Positions 34,667 through 42,807 of a stretch of DNA of 53,520 bases are shown here, one piece after another. The notes under the pieces are model-generated. The model was not told the origin of the DNA. It was given only the letters and a program-made list of their open reading frames with translations, and did not search any database. The DNA is from Flavobacteriaceae bacterium UBA7684 (GTDB taxonomy: Bacteria > Bacteroidota > Bacteroidia > Flavobacteriales > Flavobacteriaceae). The stretch's first letter is position 1, and each line of letters opens with the position of its first letter. The position numbers were made by a program, and so were the translations under genes. Location of the stretch: positions 1-53,520 of the forward strand of contig DLGW01000008.1 of NCBI GenBank assembly GCA_002482885.1, given 5' to 3'.

Positions 34667-35764
34667 TTACAACTCCAAATCATCCACATCATTCCAATGT
34701 ATTTTTTGTTTGATGGTGCCTTTGTTCAATAGTAACACCCCAGGGTTAGAACGAATGACTGTTTTTAGGGCAGTTTCGTCGCAAGCGTAAAAGTCAAAGG
34801 TGATTTGATTATTTTCTTTAACCTGATTGATGACTTCGGGTAAAGATGCCGTAAGCCCAACAACGGTATATCCTTTTTTTAAGGCTTTTTGGTGTAAGAT
34901 TTCTAATTGTTTTAAACCTTCTTTTTCGGATTTTTCTAGGTTGTAGGTTACGATTAAAATGACTTTTTCGGTAGTTAAAACATCTTGTGTGTAATCGGCG
35001 CCATCTAATTCTACGGTAAAATCATGAATAGGAGGTTCGTATCCTTTGGAAATTAAAGTCGTTTTTCGATCTACAAATTCAGCCCCTTCAATGTACCAAG
35101 GTTGTTCTTCGGTTCTGAATTCTTTTACTTCTCCTTTTACTTTATAGTACCAAATATCGTCGTAAACTGATTTAGGTGCATTTTTAGGAATTTCCATTCC
35201 TTGCTGGATGTTAACGCCTACTTTATAAGGTAAAAAATCGATTAAAGGCAAGTGCATTAAAGCATAATATACAATGCTGAAACAAATGAAAATTCCAGAA
35301 TACAAGGTGATTTTTAAATAATTTTTAGCGTATAAAGGAGTGATTAAATCGCGCTTGAAAAATAAAGTGACAATTAAAATAAGCAGTACCACGTCTTTAT
35401 AAAACGATTGCCAAGGAGTTAATTTTAAGGCGTCTCCAAAACATCCGCAATCGGTAACTTTGTTGTAATAAGCGGAATAAAAAGTCAGGAAGGTAAAAAA
35501 CAAAATCATCAACAATAAGTTGTACGTTATGAATCGTTTTTTGTAACCAATGACTAATAATAGACCTAATAAGGTTTCAAATACTACTATAAAAATAGAA
35601 ATCAGTAAAGCGTAAGGGATAAGAATGGGTAAGTTTAAAACTTCTGGCGAAAAATATTCTGTTAGTTTGTAAGAGAATCCCAAGGGATCATTTACTTTAA
35701 CTAATCCCGAAATCATAAAAAGTATTCCAACAAAGTATCTAGAAACGTTTACAATGTATTTCAT
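34667..35764 (-). CDS. DoxX-like membrane protein with C-terminal thioredoxin-like domain (BT_3928-like)
   Basis: A 365-residue protein. The first 175 residues hold about five hydrophobic helices with the DoxX/MauE-like start R-Y-F-V-G-I-L-F-M-I-S-G-L-V-K and the conserved T-D-C-G-C-F-G-D-A-L-K-L-T-P-W motif. The C-terminal 180 residues are soluble and resemble a thioredoxin fold (V-I-L-I-V-T-Y-N-L, G-V-L-L-L-N-K-G-T), but the C-x-x-C pair is missing, so that domain is unlikely to act as a simple disulfide oxidoreductase. The closest family I know is the conserved Bacteroidota BT_3928 group of unknown function. It starts one base after the DUF1599 gene. Confidence 0.75.
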   Translation of the reverse strand: MKYIVNVSRYFVGILFMISGLVKVNDPLGFSYKLTEYFSPEVLNLPILIPYALLISIFIVVFETLLGLLLVIGYKKRFITYNLLLMILFFTFLTFYSAYYNKVTDCGCFGDALKLTPWQSFYKDVVLLILIVTLFFKRDLITPLYAKNYLKITLYSGIFICFSIVYYALMHLPLIDFLPYKVGVNIQQGMEIPKNAPKSVYDDIWYYKVKGEVKEFRTEEQPWYIEGAEFVDRKTTLISKGYEPPIHDFTVELDGADYTQDVLTTEKVILIVTYNLEKSEKEGLKQLEILHQKALKKGYTVVGLTASLPEVINQVKENNQITFDFYACDETALKTVIRSNPGVLLLNKGTIKQKIHWNDVDDLEL

Positions 35765-35765
35765 A

Positions 35766-36308
35766 TTATTTGGTAAATCCCATTAAAATTAGTGCAAAAA
35801 TGGAGTAGTTAATCATATCTTGGTAATTGGCATCTACACCTTCGGAAACTAATGTTTTGCCTTTATTATCTTCGATTTGTTTTACGCGTAATAGTTTTTG
35901 AAGAATCAAATCCGTTAAGGAACTTACGCGCATTTCTCGCCAAGCTTCGCCATAATCGTGATTTTTAGATTCCATTAAGGCTTTAGTTAAAGCTACTTTT
36001 TCGTCATAAAGCACCAAGCATTCTTCATTAGTTAAATCGGGTTGTTGGGCAACGCCTCTTTCTAACTGTATTAACGCCATTACCGAATAATTAATAATGC
36101 CTATGAATTCTGAAGTTTCGTCTTCATCAATTTTTCGAACCTCATTTTCTTGCAAACTACGTATGCGTTGTGCTTTAATAAATATTTGGTCGGTTAAAGA
36201 CGGTATTCTTAAAATACGCCAAGCACAACCGTAATCCTTTAATTTATTAATATAAAGTTGTCGGCAAACTGTAATTACTTTGTCGAAAGAAACTGAAGTA
36301 GGTTCCAT
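35766..36308 (-). CDS. DUF1599 domain protein with internal duplication
   Basis: A 180-residue helical, soluble protein containing two copies of the same unit. K-D-Y-G-C-A-W-R-I-L-R-I-P-S-L-T-D at 24-40 is repeated as H-D-Y-G-E-A-W-R-E-M-R-V-S-S-L-T-D at 118-134, and I-I-N-Y-S-V-M-A-L (71-79) as M-I-N-Y-S-I-F-A-L (165-173). This matches DUF1599, a Bacteroidota family of unknown activity. From memory, relatives are often found beside folP, but no folP is present here. It is co-transcribed with the DoxX-like gene. Confidence 0.8.
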   Translation of the reverse strand: MEPTSVSFDKVITVCRQLYINKLKDYGCAWRILRIPSLTDQIFIKAQRIRSLQENEVRKIDEDETSEFIGIINYSVMALIQLERGVAQQPDLTNEECLVLYDEKVALTKALMESKNHDYGEAWREMRVSSLTDLILQKLLRVKQIEDNKGKTLVSEGVDANYQDMINYSIFALILMGFTK

Positions 36309-36373
36309 TAATTGAATGGTTAAATGTTTTGTCCAAAAATAAACAAAAGCATCTAAATATTAGGGGTTAAAAA

Positions 36374-36649
36374 CTATTCCTTAGCACTCATTTTTCCAAT
36401 GGCGCAACTCACATAAGATTTGGCTTTACTGCCCAAGGAATTCGCCTCACCATCTTCTGGATAACCTAAGTTTTTTAGTTTTTCTTTTACGTTTACTAAA
36501 GTTTGTTCATTATCGTAAGAAAGTTCTATTTCACTAGAATCTACATCTATTTTTAGGCTAGATACACCGTTTACTTCTAGTAGATTTTTTTTGATGGTAT
36601 TGGCGCAACCGCCACATTTTAAGTTTTGAATTATGATAGAGGTTTCCAT
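36374..36649 (-). CDS. Heavy-metal-associated (HMA) domain protein
   Basis: A 91-residue protein. Residues 1-68 form an HMA ferredoxin-like fold with the metal motif K-C-G-G-C-A-N-T (C12 and C15), followed by K-N-L-L-E-V-N-G-V and N-L-G-Y-P-E. The tail after about residue 70 (K-A-K-S-Y-V-S-C-A-I-G-K) is not part of the fold and carries one more cysteine. It probably carries copper or a similar ion in the cytoplasm. No P-type ATPase or copper regulator is adjacent, so its partner is unknown. Confidence 0.82.
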   Translation of the reverse strand: METSIIIQNLKCGGCANTIKKNLLEVNGVSSLKIDVDSSEIELSYDNEQTLVNVKEKLKNLGYPEDGEANSLGSKAKSYVSCAIGKMSAKE

Positions 36650-36714
36650 GATAAATTAAATTTAGATTTTTTCAAAGTTAAGATGATTCAATCTAAAAGT
36701 ATTTTAAAAAGAAG

Positions 36715-37785
36715 TTAATTATATATTATTCCCGAACAATGGTCGTAGGGTGCACCAGTAACACTTCCGAGTACATTGACTTCGTTGCGTAAACGCAACA
36801 CACCTAATAGTCCAAAAATTAAGGCTTCTTTAAATTCAATGGTTTTAGCCTCTGGAATTTCCAAGATAAGACTAGGTAAATAATGGTGCATTCTGTCTAT
36901 TAAATAAGTGTTGTAAGCTCCGCCACCAGTAACTAACATTTTTCCTTTGGGATTAGGCAAAGCTTTTGCCGTTTGTTGGGCAATATGTTCAATAAAAGTA
37001 TGCATTTTATCTGTTGTAGATAAATTCGTTTTTTCTATTAAAGGCAAAATAATATCCTTCACAAATTCAAATCCTAAAGATTTTGGAAAGGATTTTTGGT
37101 AAAAATCAAGGGAGTTTAGTTGGTTTAATAAGTTAGTATTTAATTTTCCAGTGGAGGCCATTTTACCTTCATCATCATAAGCAAATCCCAATTGATTGGC
37201 ATAAAAGTTTAAAACGGTGTTTACGGGCGAAATATCAAAAGCCAAACGTTGCCCATTTTGTTCAAAAGAAACGTTTGAAAATCCTCCTAAATTCAAACAA
37301 TAATCATACTCTGAAAATAAAATCCGATCGCCAATAGGAACTAGGGGAGCGCCCTGACCACCCAATAAAACATCTTGTACTCTAAAATCACAAACCACCG
37401 TATGTTTAAGCAGTTCACCTAATAGTGGCAGGTTGCCAATTTGTAAAGTGAATTTATTTTGGGGTTGATGCAAAATGGTATGACCGTGGGAACACACAGC
37501 ATTTATATGAACTAAGTTATGTTTTTTTATAAATGATGAAATGATGAGTGCTACATGTTGGGTATACTCCATATTGAGTTGCTGTAGTTGTTCAACATTA
37601 AAATAAATGGCATTTTTTAAGGTTTGCACCCAATCGTTTGAATAGGGAATGGTTTCGGATTCAAAAATTTGATACGACCATTTATCTTCAATAATATCAA
37701 ATTGAATATGAGCCAAGTCAATGCCGTCTAAAGAGGTTCCAGACATGACTCCAATGACTTGATAAGTGTTTTTAGATTTATTCAT
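36715..37785 (-). CDS. anmK: Anhydro-N-acetylmuramic acid kinase
   Basis: A 356-residue ASKHA-fold kinase. G-V-M-S-G-T-S-L-D-G-I-D-L-A at the N-terminus is the AnmK signature. D-F-R-V-Q-D-V-L-L-G-G-Q-G-A-P-L-V-P is another diagnostic block, and V-T-G-G-G-A-Y-N-T appears near the C-terminus. It opens 1,6-anhydro-MurNAc and phosphorylates it to MurNAc-6-phosphate during peptidoglycan recycling. It is separated from the upstream DUF4197 gene by a terminator, so it has its own promoter. The usual partner murQ is not in the window. Confidence 0.95.
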   Translation of the reverse strand: MNKSKNTYQVIGVMSGTSLDGIDLAHIQFDIIEDKWSYQIFESETIPYSNDWVQTLKNAIYFNVEQLQQLNMEYTQHVALIISSFIKKHNLVHINAVCSHGHTILHQPQNKFTLQIGNLPLLGELLKHTVVCDFRVQDVLLGGQGAPLVPIGDRILFSEYDYCLNLGGFSNVSFEQNGQRLAFDISPVNTVLNFYANQLGFAYDDEGKMASTGKLNTNLLNQLNSLDFYQKSFPKSLGFEFVKDIILPLIEKTNLSTTDKMHTFIEHIAQQTAKALPNPKGKMLVTGGGAYNTYLIDRMHHYLPSLILEIPEAKTIEFKEALIFGLLGVLRLRNEVNVLGSVTGAPYDHCSGIIYN

Positions 37786-37797
37786 GAAACTAAAATA

Positions 37798-37829
37798 AAC
37801 AAAAAACTGCCTCTTTTGAAGGCAGTTTG
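37798..37829 (-). terminator. Terminator after the DUF4197 gene
   Basis: On the minus strand AAACTGCCT pairs with AGGCAGTTT (37804-37828 on plus) around a short loop and is followed by a T run (TTTTTTG). It lies between the DUF4197 and anmK genes. Confidence 0.82.
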
Positions 37830-37850
37830 GAATATATCATGATATTGAAA

Positions 37851-38573
37851 TTATTTTTTGTCTTGTAACGCAAAAACCTCTTTTAATAATTGGGTATCTC
37901 TGAAATCTATGCTGGTACGGATGTTTTTTTCCTCCAAAGCAATCATGGTGAAAGTCCCTTTAATAGCTTCGTTAGTTACATAATCCACTAAGTCTGGATT
38001 TACTTTTTCTTTTACGAAAGGTAAATCGTTATATTGTTTAGTGATTTTTTCCCAGTGTTTGTCAGCACCTACTTTAGCCAAAGATGATTTTATAATAGGG
38101 GTAAATTGAGCGTACAATGCTGTTTTGGTTTTGTTTTCTAAATAAGTAGTAGCTGCATTTTGACTTCCCATTAAAATGGATTTAGCATCCGAAAAAGTCA
38201 TTTCTTTAATGGCTTTAATTACAATTGGTTTCGCTTCTTTAACTGCTTCCTCGGCGGCATGGTTTAAAAGTTCCACTCCTTTGTCAGAAACTTTTGACAT
38301 CCCCATATTTTTAAGGGTTTCGGATAGTTTGTTTAAAGAACTAGGTAATCCAATTTTAACTAAATCATTTTTATAAAAACCATTGTAGTTGGTTAATTTA
38401 GTTACTTCTTTATGAACACCTTTACTTAAAGCTTCTTTTAAACCCAATCCAATTTCGTTTGGATTAACGGTTTTCATTTTTATTTCTTGAGTAGCTTGTT
38501 CAAAAACATTGTAAGCAGTTCCTCCACAACTTAGTAGAGTAGCTAAAACAGAAAGTGCAATTATTTTTTTCAT
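37851..38573 (-). CDS. DUF4197 domain lipoprotein
   Basis: A 240-residue, mostly helical protein. The N-terminus K-K-I-I-A-L-S-V-L-A-T-L-L-S-C ends in a plausible lipobox, with cysteine 16 as the lipid site. The mature part matches the DUF4197 pattern: G-L-K-E-A-L-S-K-G, K-I-G-L-P-S-S-L-N-K-L, L-N-H-A-A-E-E-A and M-T-F-S-D-A-K-S-I-L. Function is unknown. It is probably a periplasm-facing outer-membrane lipoprotein. It is transcribed alone and ends at a terminator. Confidence 0.8.
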   Translation of the reverse strand: MKKIIALSVLATLLSCGGTAYNVFEQATQEIKMKTVNPNEIGLGLKEALSKGVHKEVTKLTNYNGFYKNDLVKIGLPSSLNKLSETLKNMGMSKVSDKGVELLNHAAEEAVKEAKPIVIKAIKEMTFSDAKSILMGSQNAATTYLENKTKTALYAQFTPIIKSSLAKVGADKHWEKITKQYNDLPFVKEKVNPDLVDYVTNEAIKGTFTMIALEEKNIRTSIDFRDTQLLKEVFALQDKK

Positions 38574-38669
38574 GGGGGTTATTTTTTTGGGAAGTCAAAT
38601 ATAAGGCTTTTATAAAATTAAATACATAAAAAATTAATCAACTTATAATCAGTAATTAACAATACTTTT

Positions 38670-39524
38670 TTAGGAAAAAATGATGGTTTTATTACTAAAT
38701 ACCATGGTTTTTCTTTCCGCATGTAGTTTTAAAGCTCTAGACAATACAATTTTTTCTAAATCTCTTCCTTTAATAATAAAGTCATCAATGGATTGGTCAT
38801 GAGAAACTCGAGTAATATCTTGCTCAATAATCGGGCCTTCGTCTAATTCCTCGGTCACATAATGGCTGGTTGCACCAATAATTTTCACCCCTCGTTTAAA
38901 GGCAGAATGATAAGGTTTTGCCCCAGGAAAAGCAGGTAAAAAGGAATGATGTATGTTGATGATGTTATTGGGGTAATGCTCAATAATTTCTTTAGGAATA
39001 ATTTGCATGTATCTAGCCAGTACAATAAAATCAATATGGTTTTCCTTAACCAATTGTAGTTGTGCTGCTTCGGCTTCTTTTTTATTTTCTTTAGTAACTG
39101 GAATATAAAAATAAGGAATGCCAAAACTTTCGCCGATGTGCTGTAAATCTTGGTGATTGCTAATAATTAAAGGAATATCAACGTTTAATTCCCCAGAATG
39201 ATGTCTTACCAAAATATCGTAAATACAATGGTCGTATTTAGATACAAAAATCGCCATTTTGGGTTTGTCTCTATCATCAAACAGTTGCCAAGACATATTA
39301 AAAGCAAGGGCAATTTCAGATTCAAAATCACGCTTAAAGTTTTCGAAGTTTAAATTTTCTTCCGAAAATTCACATTCCAATCGCATGAAAAAAATGCCAT
39401 GTTCCAAGTCTACGTGTTGATCTATATAGGTAATATTGGCGTCTTTTTTTAGAATAAAGTTGGTTACAGCCGCAATGATGCCTTTTTTATCGGGACAATT
39501 GATTAGAATTTTAATTTTAGCCAT
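38670..39524 (-). CDS. purU: Formyltetrahydrofolate deformylase
   Basis: A 284-residue protein, like E. coli PurU (280). An N-terminal ACT domain (I-L-I-N-C-P-D-K-K-G-I-I-A-A-V) is followed by a formyltransferase-fold hydrolase domain with N-I-H-H-S-F-L-P-A-F-P-G (about residues 198-209) and I-G-A-T-S-H-Y-V and E-G-P-I-I-E-Q-D. It releases formate from 10-formyl-THF, balancing one-carbon pools. The start M-A-K-I-K-I-L-I was chosen over a longer open frame because it places the ACT domain at the N-terminus. Confidence 0.95.
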   Translation of the reverse strand: MAKIKILINCPDKKGIIAAVTNFILKKDANITYIDQHVDLEHGIFFMRLECEFSEENLNFENFKRDFESEIALAFNMSWQLFDDRDKPKMAIFVSKYDHCIYDILVRHHSGELNVDIPLIISNHQDLQHIGESFGIPYFYIPVTKENKKEAEAAQLQLVKENHIDFIVLARYMQIIPKEIIEHYPNNIINIHHSFLPAFPGAKPYHSAFKRGVKIIGATSHYVTEELDEGPIIEQDITRVSHDQSIDDFIIKGRDLEKIVLSRALKLHAERKTMVFSNKTIIFS

Positions 39525-39547
39525 TCTATTTTGTATTTTTAGCGTCC

Positions 39548-39555
39548 CAAATGTA
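39548..39555 (-). promoter_or_regulatory. -7 box for purU
   Basis: The minus strand reads TACATTTG here, an exact TAnnTTTG match lying 23 bases ahead of the preferred purU start. This supports the shorter start, because the longer frame would begin upstream of the promoter. Confidence 0.5.
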
Positions 39556-39615
39556 AATAAATATTGGTTTGATTTTTGGTTAAGCAAATTATTCTAACAT
39601 TAAAAAATATCAATT

Positions 39616-40122
39616 ATGAAAAAGATTTCTTTAGTTTTAATATTAATGGGTTTACTAGTTGCCAGTTGTGAAGGACCATCGGGGCCTCCCGGACCAGCAG
39701 GCGCCCCTGGAACTTACGTTGTAGGCAAAACTTATGAATATAACATTAGTTTTTCATCTTCAAACGATTATCAATTATCGGTTGATTTGCCACAAGAAGC
39801 ATTAAAATCAGATGTTGTTTTAGCTTATATGTTGTTTGATACTTTTGATGGTGAAAATGTTTGGAGACCATTACCTCAGACTTATATGTTACCAGAAGGT
39901 TTGTTAGTTTATAATTATGATTTTACAAGATTTGATGTTAAATTTTATATGGATACTAATTTTGATCCTATTTTATTAAATGATACATGGAAAGTAAATC
40001 ATAAATTAAGGGTAGTAGTAGTTCCTTCTGATTTTGCTAGTAAAATAAGTAAAACCGCTTCTTACGAAGAAGTTACACAAGCCTTAAAAATTAAAGAAGT
40101 CGATTTTAAGAAAATCAAATAG
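39616..40122 (+). CDS. Lipoprotein with a short collagen-like segment
   Basis: A 168-residue protein. The signal L-M-G-L-L-V-A-S-C is a clear lipobox (Cys18), directly followed by E-G-P-S-G-P-P-G-P-A-G-A-P-G, about four Gly-X-Y collagen triplets at the membrane-proximal end. The remainder is a compact beta-rich domain (Y-E-Y-N-I-S-F-S-S, L-R-V-V-V-V-P-S-D-F-A) of unknown function. The triplets are too few for a stable collagen rod by themselves but could help trimerise or extend the lipid anchor. It overlaps the TatD start by one base, which suggests co-transcription. Confidence 0.7.
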   Translation: MKKISLVLILMGLLVASCEGPSGPPGPAGAPGTYVVGKTYEYNISFSSSNDYQLSVDLPQEALKSDVVLAYMLFDTFDGENVWRPLPQTYMLPEGLLVYNYDFTRFDVKFYMDTNFDPILLNDTWKVNHKLRVVVVPSDFASKISKTASYEEVTQALKIKEVDFKKIK

Positions 40123-40769
40123 TGTATTTTAATTTACACACACATCAATACCAACAATCAGAGGATACTATTGCATTAGTCAATCAGTATCCTCTTTTAT
40201 TTGATTCCACCATACCTGTTTATTCTATTGGAATTCATCCTTGGCATATTAAGGAAGAAAATATTACGCAAGAATTCGCCATTATAGCACAAAAACTTTC
40301 CGAAAAGGGTTGTTTGGCAGTGGGTGAGTGTGGTTTAGATAATCGAATAGAAGTTCCTATAGATTTACAAAAAGAGGTTTTGATGAAGCATTTTCAATTG
40401 GCTGAGCAATATCAAAAACCCGTAGTGATCCATTGTGTAGGTATGTTTCAAGAACTCATTCAAATCAAAAAACAAATGAATCTTAGTGTGCCCGTTATTA
40501 TTCATGGATTTTCTAAAAAACAAGAATTAGCCCAACAATTGCTACAAAATGGATTTTATCTTTCCTTTGGAAAATATTTATTAAGAAATCCAGAATTAGG
40601 AAAAGTATTACAAATCGTGCCTTTACATCGAATATTTTTAGAAACGGATACTATGGAAGAAACCATTCATCAAGTGTATCAAGTGGCGGCTGAAAAATTA
40701 TCAATCAACGAAATAGACTTACAAAATACCCTACAAAATAACTTTAAAACAGTGTTTAATTATGGCTGA
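40122..40769 (+). CDS. TatD family metal-dependent hydrolase
   Basis: A 215-residue TIM-barrel hydrolase, somewhat shorter than the typical 260. It shows F-N-L-H-T-H-Q at the N-terminus (metal ligands), S-I-G-I-H-P-W-H, A-V-G-E-C-G-L-D (metal glutamate), P-V-V-I-H-C-V-G and F-L-E-T-D-T. The family includes 3'-5' DNA exonucleases. The start is GTG at 40122, overlapping the previous stop (TAGTG). It overlaps the following tcdA by eight bases, so the three genes form a tight unit. Confidence 0.88.
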   Translation: MYFNLHTHQYQQSEDTIALVNQYPLLFDSTIPVYSIGIHPWHIKEENITQEFAIIAQKLSEKGCLAVGECGLDNRIEVPIDLQKEVLMKHFQLAEQYQKPVVIHCVGMFQELIQIKKQMNLSVPVIIHGFSKKQELAQQLLQNGFYLSFGKYLLRNPELGKVLQIVPLHRIFLETDTMEETIHQVYQVAAEKLSINEIDLQNTLQNNFKTVFNYG

Positions 40770-41478
40770 ATGGACTGAACGTGCTGAATTATTATTTAAA
40801 AAAGAAGGATTAGAAAAACTAAAAAATGCCCATGTTTTAATCGTAGGATTAGGTGGAGTAGGAAGCTTTGCTGCAGAATTTGTAGCTCGTGCAGGCGTAG
40901 GTAAAATGACCATAGTAGACGGCGATGTTGTGGATATTACCAACATCAACCGTCAGTTACCAGCCTTACATTCTACTGTAGGCAAACCCAAAATAGAAGT
41001 AGTCGCTCAAAGATTATTAGACATCAATCCTGAACTACAATTAATTAAAATACAAGAATTTTTATCCCCAGAAAGAGCTTTCGAAATCGTTACTCCCGAA
41101 TACCAAATGGTTTTGGATTGCATAGATAGTGTTACTCCAAAGTTGAATCTAATGATTGCGGCAAAAAGAAAAAAAGTAAAAATAGTAAGCAGTATGGGAG
41201 CGGGTGGAAAAATGGAAGCCGCTAAAGTTAAAGTGGCAGACATTAGTAAAACCAAAAATTGCTTCTTTTCTAAAGCCTTAAAAAAACGCTTAAGAGAAGT
41301 AAAAATTGATAAAGGAATTAAAGTGGTGTATTCTTCGGAAATTCAAGATAAATCCAGTTTAAAAACCACCGACGGAAAAAATTATAAAAAATCTTTTTAC
41401 GGAACCAATAGTTATATGCCAGGTTTGTTTGGATTATATGCTGCTGAAACAGCAATTAGGTATTTGTTAAATAAGTAA
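40762..41478 (+). CDS. tcdA: tRNA threonylcarbamoyladenosine dehydratase
   Basis: A 238-residue E1-like (ThiF/MoeB) protein. The nucleotide loop G-L-G-G-V-G-S-F-A-A-E and D-G-D-V-V-D-I-T-N-I-N-R-Q match the TcdA group, and it lacks the rhodanese tail and the zinc cysteines of MoeB. It cyclises t6A37 to ct6A in tRNA using ATP. It acts downstream of TsaD, whose gene is at 25.9 kb. It overlaps the TatD gene by eight bases and ends at a strong terminator. Confidence 0.92.
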   Translation: MAEWTERAELLFKKEGLEKLKNAHVLIVGLGGVGSFAAEFVARAGVGKMTIVDGDVVDITNINRQLPALHSTVGKPKIEVVAQRLLDINPELQLIKIQEFLSPERAFEIVTPEYQMVLDCIDSVTPKLNLMIAAKRKKVKIVSSMGAGGKMEAAKVKVADISKTKNCFFSKALKKRLREVKIDKGIKVVYSSEIQDKSSLKTTDGKNYKKSFYGTNSYMPGLFGLYAAETAIRYLLNK

Positions 41479-41496
41479 CCTACTAAAAATAGAAAA

Positions 41497-41529
41497 GCCC
41501 CAAAATGTTTACACTTTGGGGCTTTTTTA
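41497..41529 (+). terminator. Terminator after tcdA
   Basis: GCCCCAAA (41497-41504) pairs with TTTGGGGC (41515-41522), followed by TTTTTT. The same stem sequence recurs after guaB at 51085-51111. Confidence 0.9.
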
Positions 41530-41543
41530 TTGTTCTTTATACC

Positions 41544-42488
41544 TTAAAAAGTAATAAAGTATTCTTTTCCATCATTTTGAATCGTCCATTTTTTATTGGC
41601 ACATGCGCTGAACAAAACTTTAGTGTTGTTTTTAGGCAAGGTAGCATCGGTAATTTGTAAACTTCCGCCAATTAGTTTTTGTTTACAAGAATTGTCAAAA
41701 ACTAAACCATTTGCTGAAACAGTAAAATTAGCAATTCCATTTACGGTACTCAAACCTTTTGAAATTCCTCCTCCTGCTATACCACCTATTGAACTGATTC
41801 GATATCTTGGGTCACTAAGAAATCTAATTGTTTTATGTAATATTCCTAATGACGGGGATGGCGTAAATTCACAACTAATAGTGATAAATACTCTAGGAAA
41901 ATTTACAACCAAAGGAGTAGTAGTGGTGTTGTTCGTTCTAGTTGTTGTTGTTGTCAAATTAGCAGTATAACTTCTTTGGTCAGCTATGGTGCTAACAGGT
42001 GCTTTTATAGTACCGTTGTAAGTCGTTTCTAAAATTTGGTTGGCTTGTGTGTCTTTGCGAACGAAGTTTTCAAACAATATAGTGATATTTTTCTTTGCAT
42101 CTACAGAAATAGTTAGTTTTCCTTTAATAGACACATCGTTTAATGTACAATCACCGGTGGTGCCAAAATCGTATTTAAAGTCGTAAGATGCGGTTGCTGG
42201 ATTTAGTTTACCTTCGGGTATTTGTCCACAAATATTAGGACCTTTGGCGGTGGTTGCCATTCCTTTTAATAACGTGCTACTGCCTAACAAATTGTCAAAT
42301 TCCCCAATTTGATTGATGTTTTGAGCCATGTCATTTGATGCTGTTACAGTTTGCTCTTCATCAAGCACAATAGTAGATTTCTCTTCTGTGGTGGTTGTTT
42401 TGTTGTCTGTTGTAGCATCGTCTTTGCTACAGCTCGAAAAGGCTAATAATCCAATTATCGCCAGTACGCTTAAATAATTTGTTTTCAT
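41544..42488 (-). CDS. Lipoprotein, paralogue 1 of the serA-linked pair
   Basis: A 314-residue lipoprotein (L-L-A-F-S-S-C-S-K-D-D, Cys20) with a Thr/Glu-rich linker after the cysteine. It is a paralogue of the gene at 42808-43746. The two share N-terminal residues 1-180 (for example S-T-L-L-K-G-M-A-T-T and G-K-L-T-I-S-V-D-A-K-K-N-I-T) and the C-terminal 70 residues (D-A-T-L-P-K-N-N-T, K-K-W-T-I). Residues about 182-243 are unrelated between them. I do not recognise a characterised family. It is probably anchored in the outer membrane. A terminator copy lies upstream, so it needs its own promoter. Confidence 0.75.
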   Translation of the reverse strand: MKTNYLSVLAIIGLLAFSSCSKDDATTDNKTTTTEEKSTIVLDEEQTVTASNDMAQNINQIGEFDNLLGSSTLLKGMATTAKGPNICGQIPEGKLNPATASYDFKYDFGTTGDCTLNDVSIKGKLTISVDAKKNITILFENFVRKDTQANQILETTYNGTIKAPVSTIADQRSYTANLTTTTTRTNNTTTTPLVVNFPRVFITISCEFTPSPSLGILHKTIRFLSDPRYRISSIGGIAGGGISKGLSTVNGIANFTVSANGLVFDNSCKQKLIGGSLQITDATLPKNNTKVLFSACANKKWTIQNDGKEYFITF

Positions 42489-42523
42489 AGTAAAAAGTTA
42501 ATATGTTGTTAATTTTATAAAAA

Positions 42524-42557
42524 TAAAAAAAGCCTGATATAAATCAGGCTTTTTTTA
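42524..42557. terminator. Terminator hairpin, duplicated copy
   Basis: AGCCTGAT (42531-42538) pairs with ATCAGGCT (42543-42550), flanked by A and T runs. It is a copy of the serA terminator at 43784-43820 and lies at the same distance behind the orphan serA tail. Confidence 0.85.
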
Positions 42558-42585
42558 AGAAAATTTAAAAAATATTATTTTGAAA

Positions 42586-42790
42586 TTATTTCAAAATCGA
42601 AATAATTTGAGAAGCTAATTCAGTTCCAATTCTATCTTGTGCTTCTAAAGTAGCCGCACCAATGTGTGGTGTTAATGAAACGTAAGGATTCATCAATACT
42701 TGTGTAGCCGGAGTGGGTTCATTTTCAAAAACATCTAAACCAGCAAAAGCAATTTGTCTGCTGTTTAAAGCATCTACTAAAGCTACTTCT
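42586..42790 (-). pseudogene. Orphan 3' end of serA (about 68 codons)
   Basis: This stretch aligns without gaps with the last 68 codons and the stop of the intact serA at 43850-44053. About 11 of 205 bases differ and every difference is a synonymous third-position change, so the encoded tail is identical (including P-Y-V-S-L-T-P-H-I and E-N-E-P-T-P-A-T-Q). The match ends abruptly at 42790, where the sequence passes into the end of lipoprotein paralogue 2. It has no start codon or upstream part of its own and cannot make a dehydrogenase. The pattern implies that it evolved inside a functional serA until recently. Confidence 0.9.
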
Positions 42791-42807
42791 TATGAATAAA
42801 TTACTAA

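Noticed and set aside
41596..41970. A 124-codon plus-strand frame antisense to lipoprotein paralogue 1
   Set aside because: The minus-strand lipoprotein has a lipobox and a paralogue. The plus-strand frame is not preserved in the second copy.
42586..42790. Orphan serA tail considered as a small functional gene
   Set aside because: It has no start codon and no dimer or cofactor domain. Homology to intact serA begins abruptly mid-protein.
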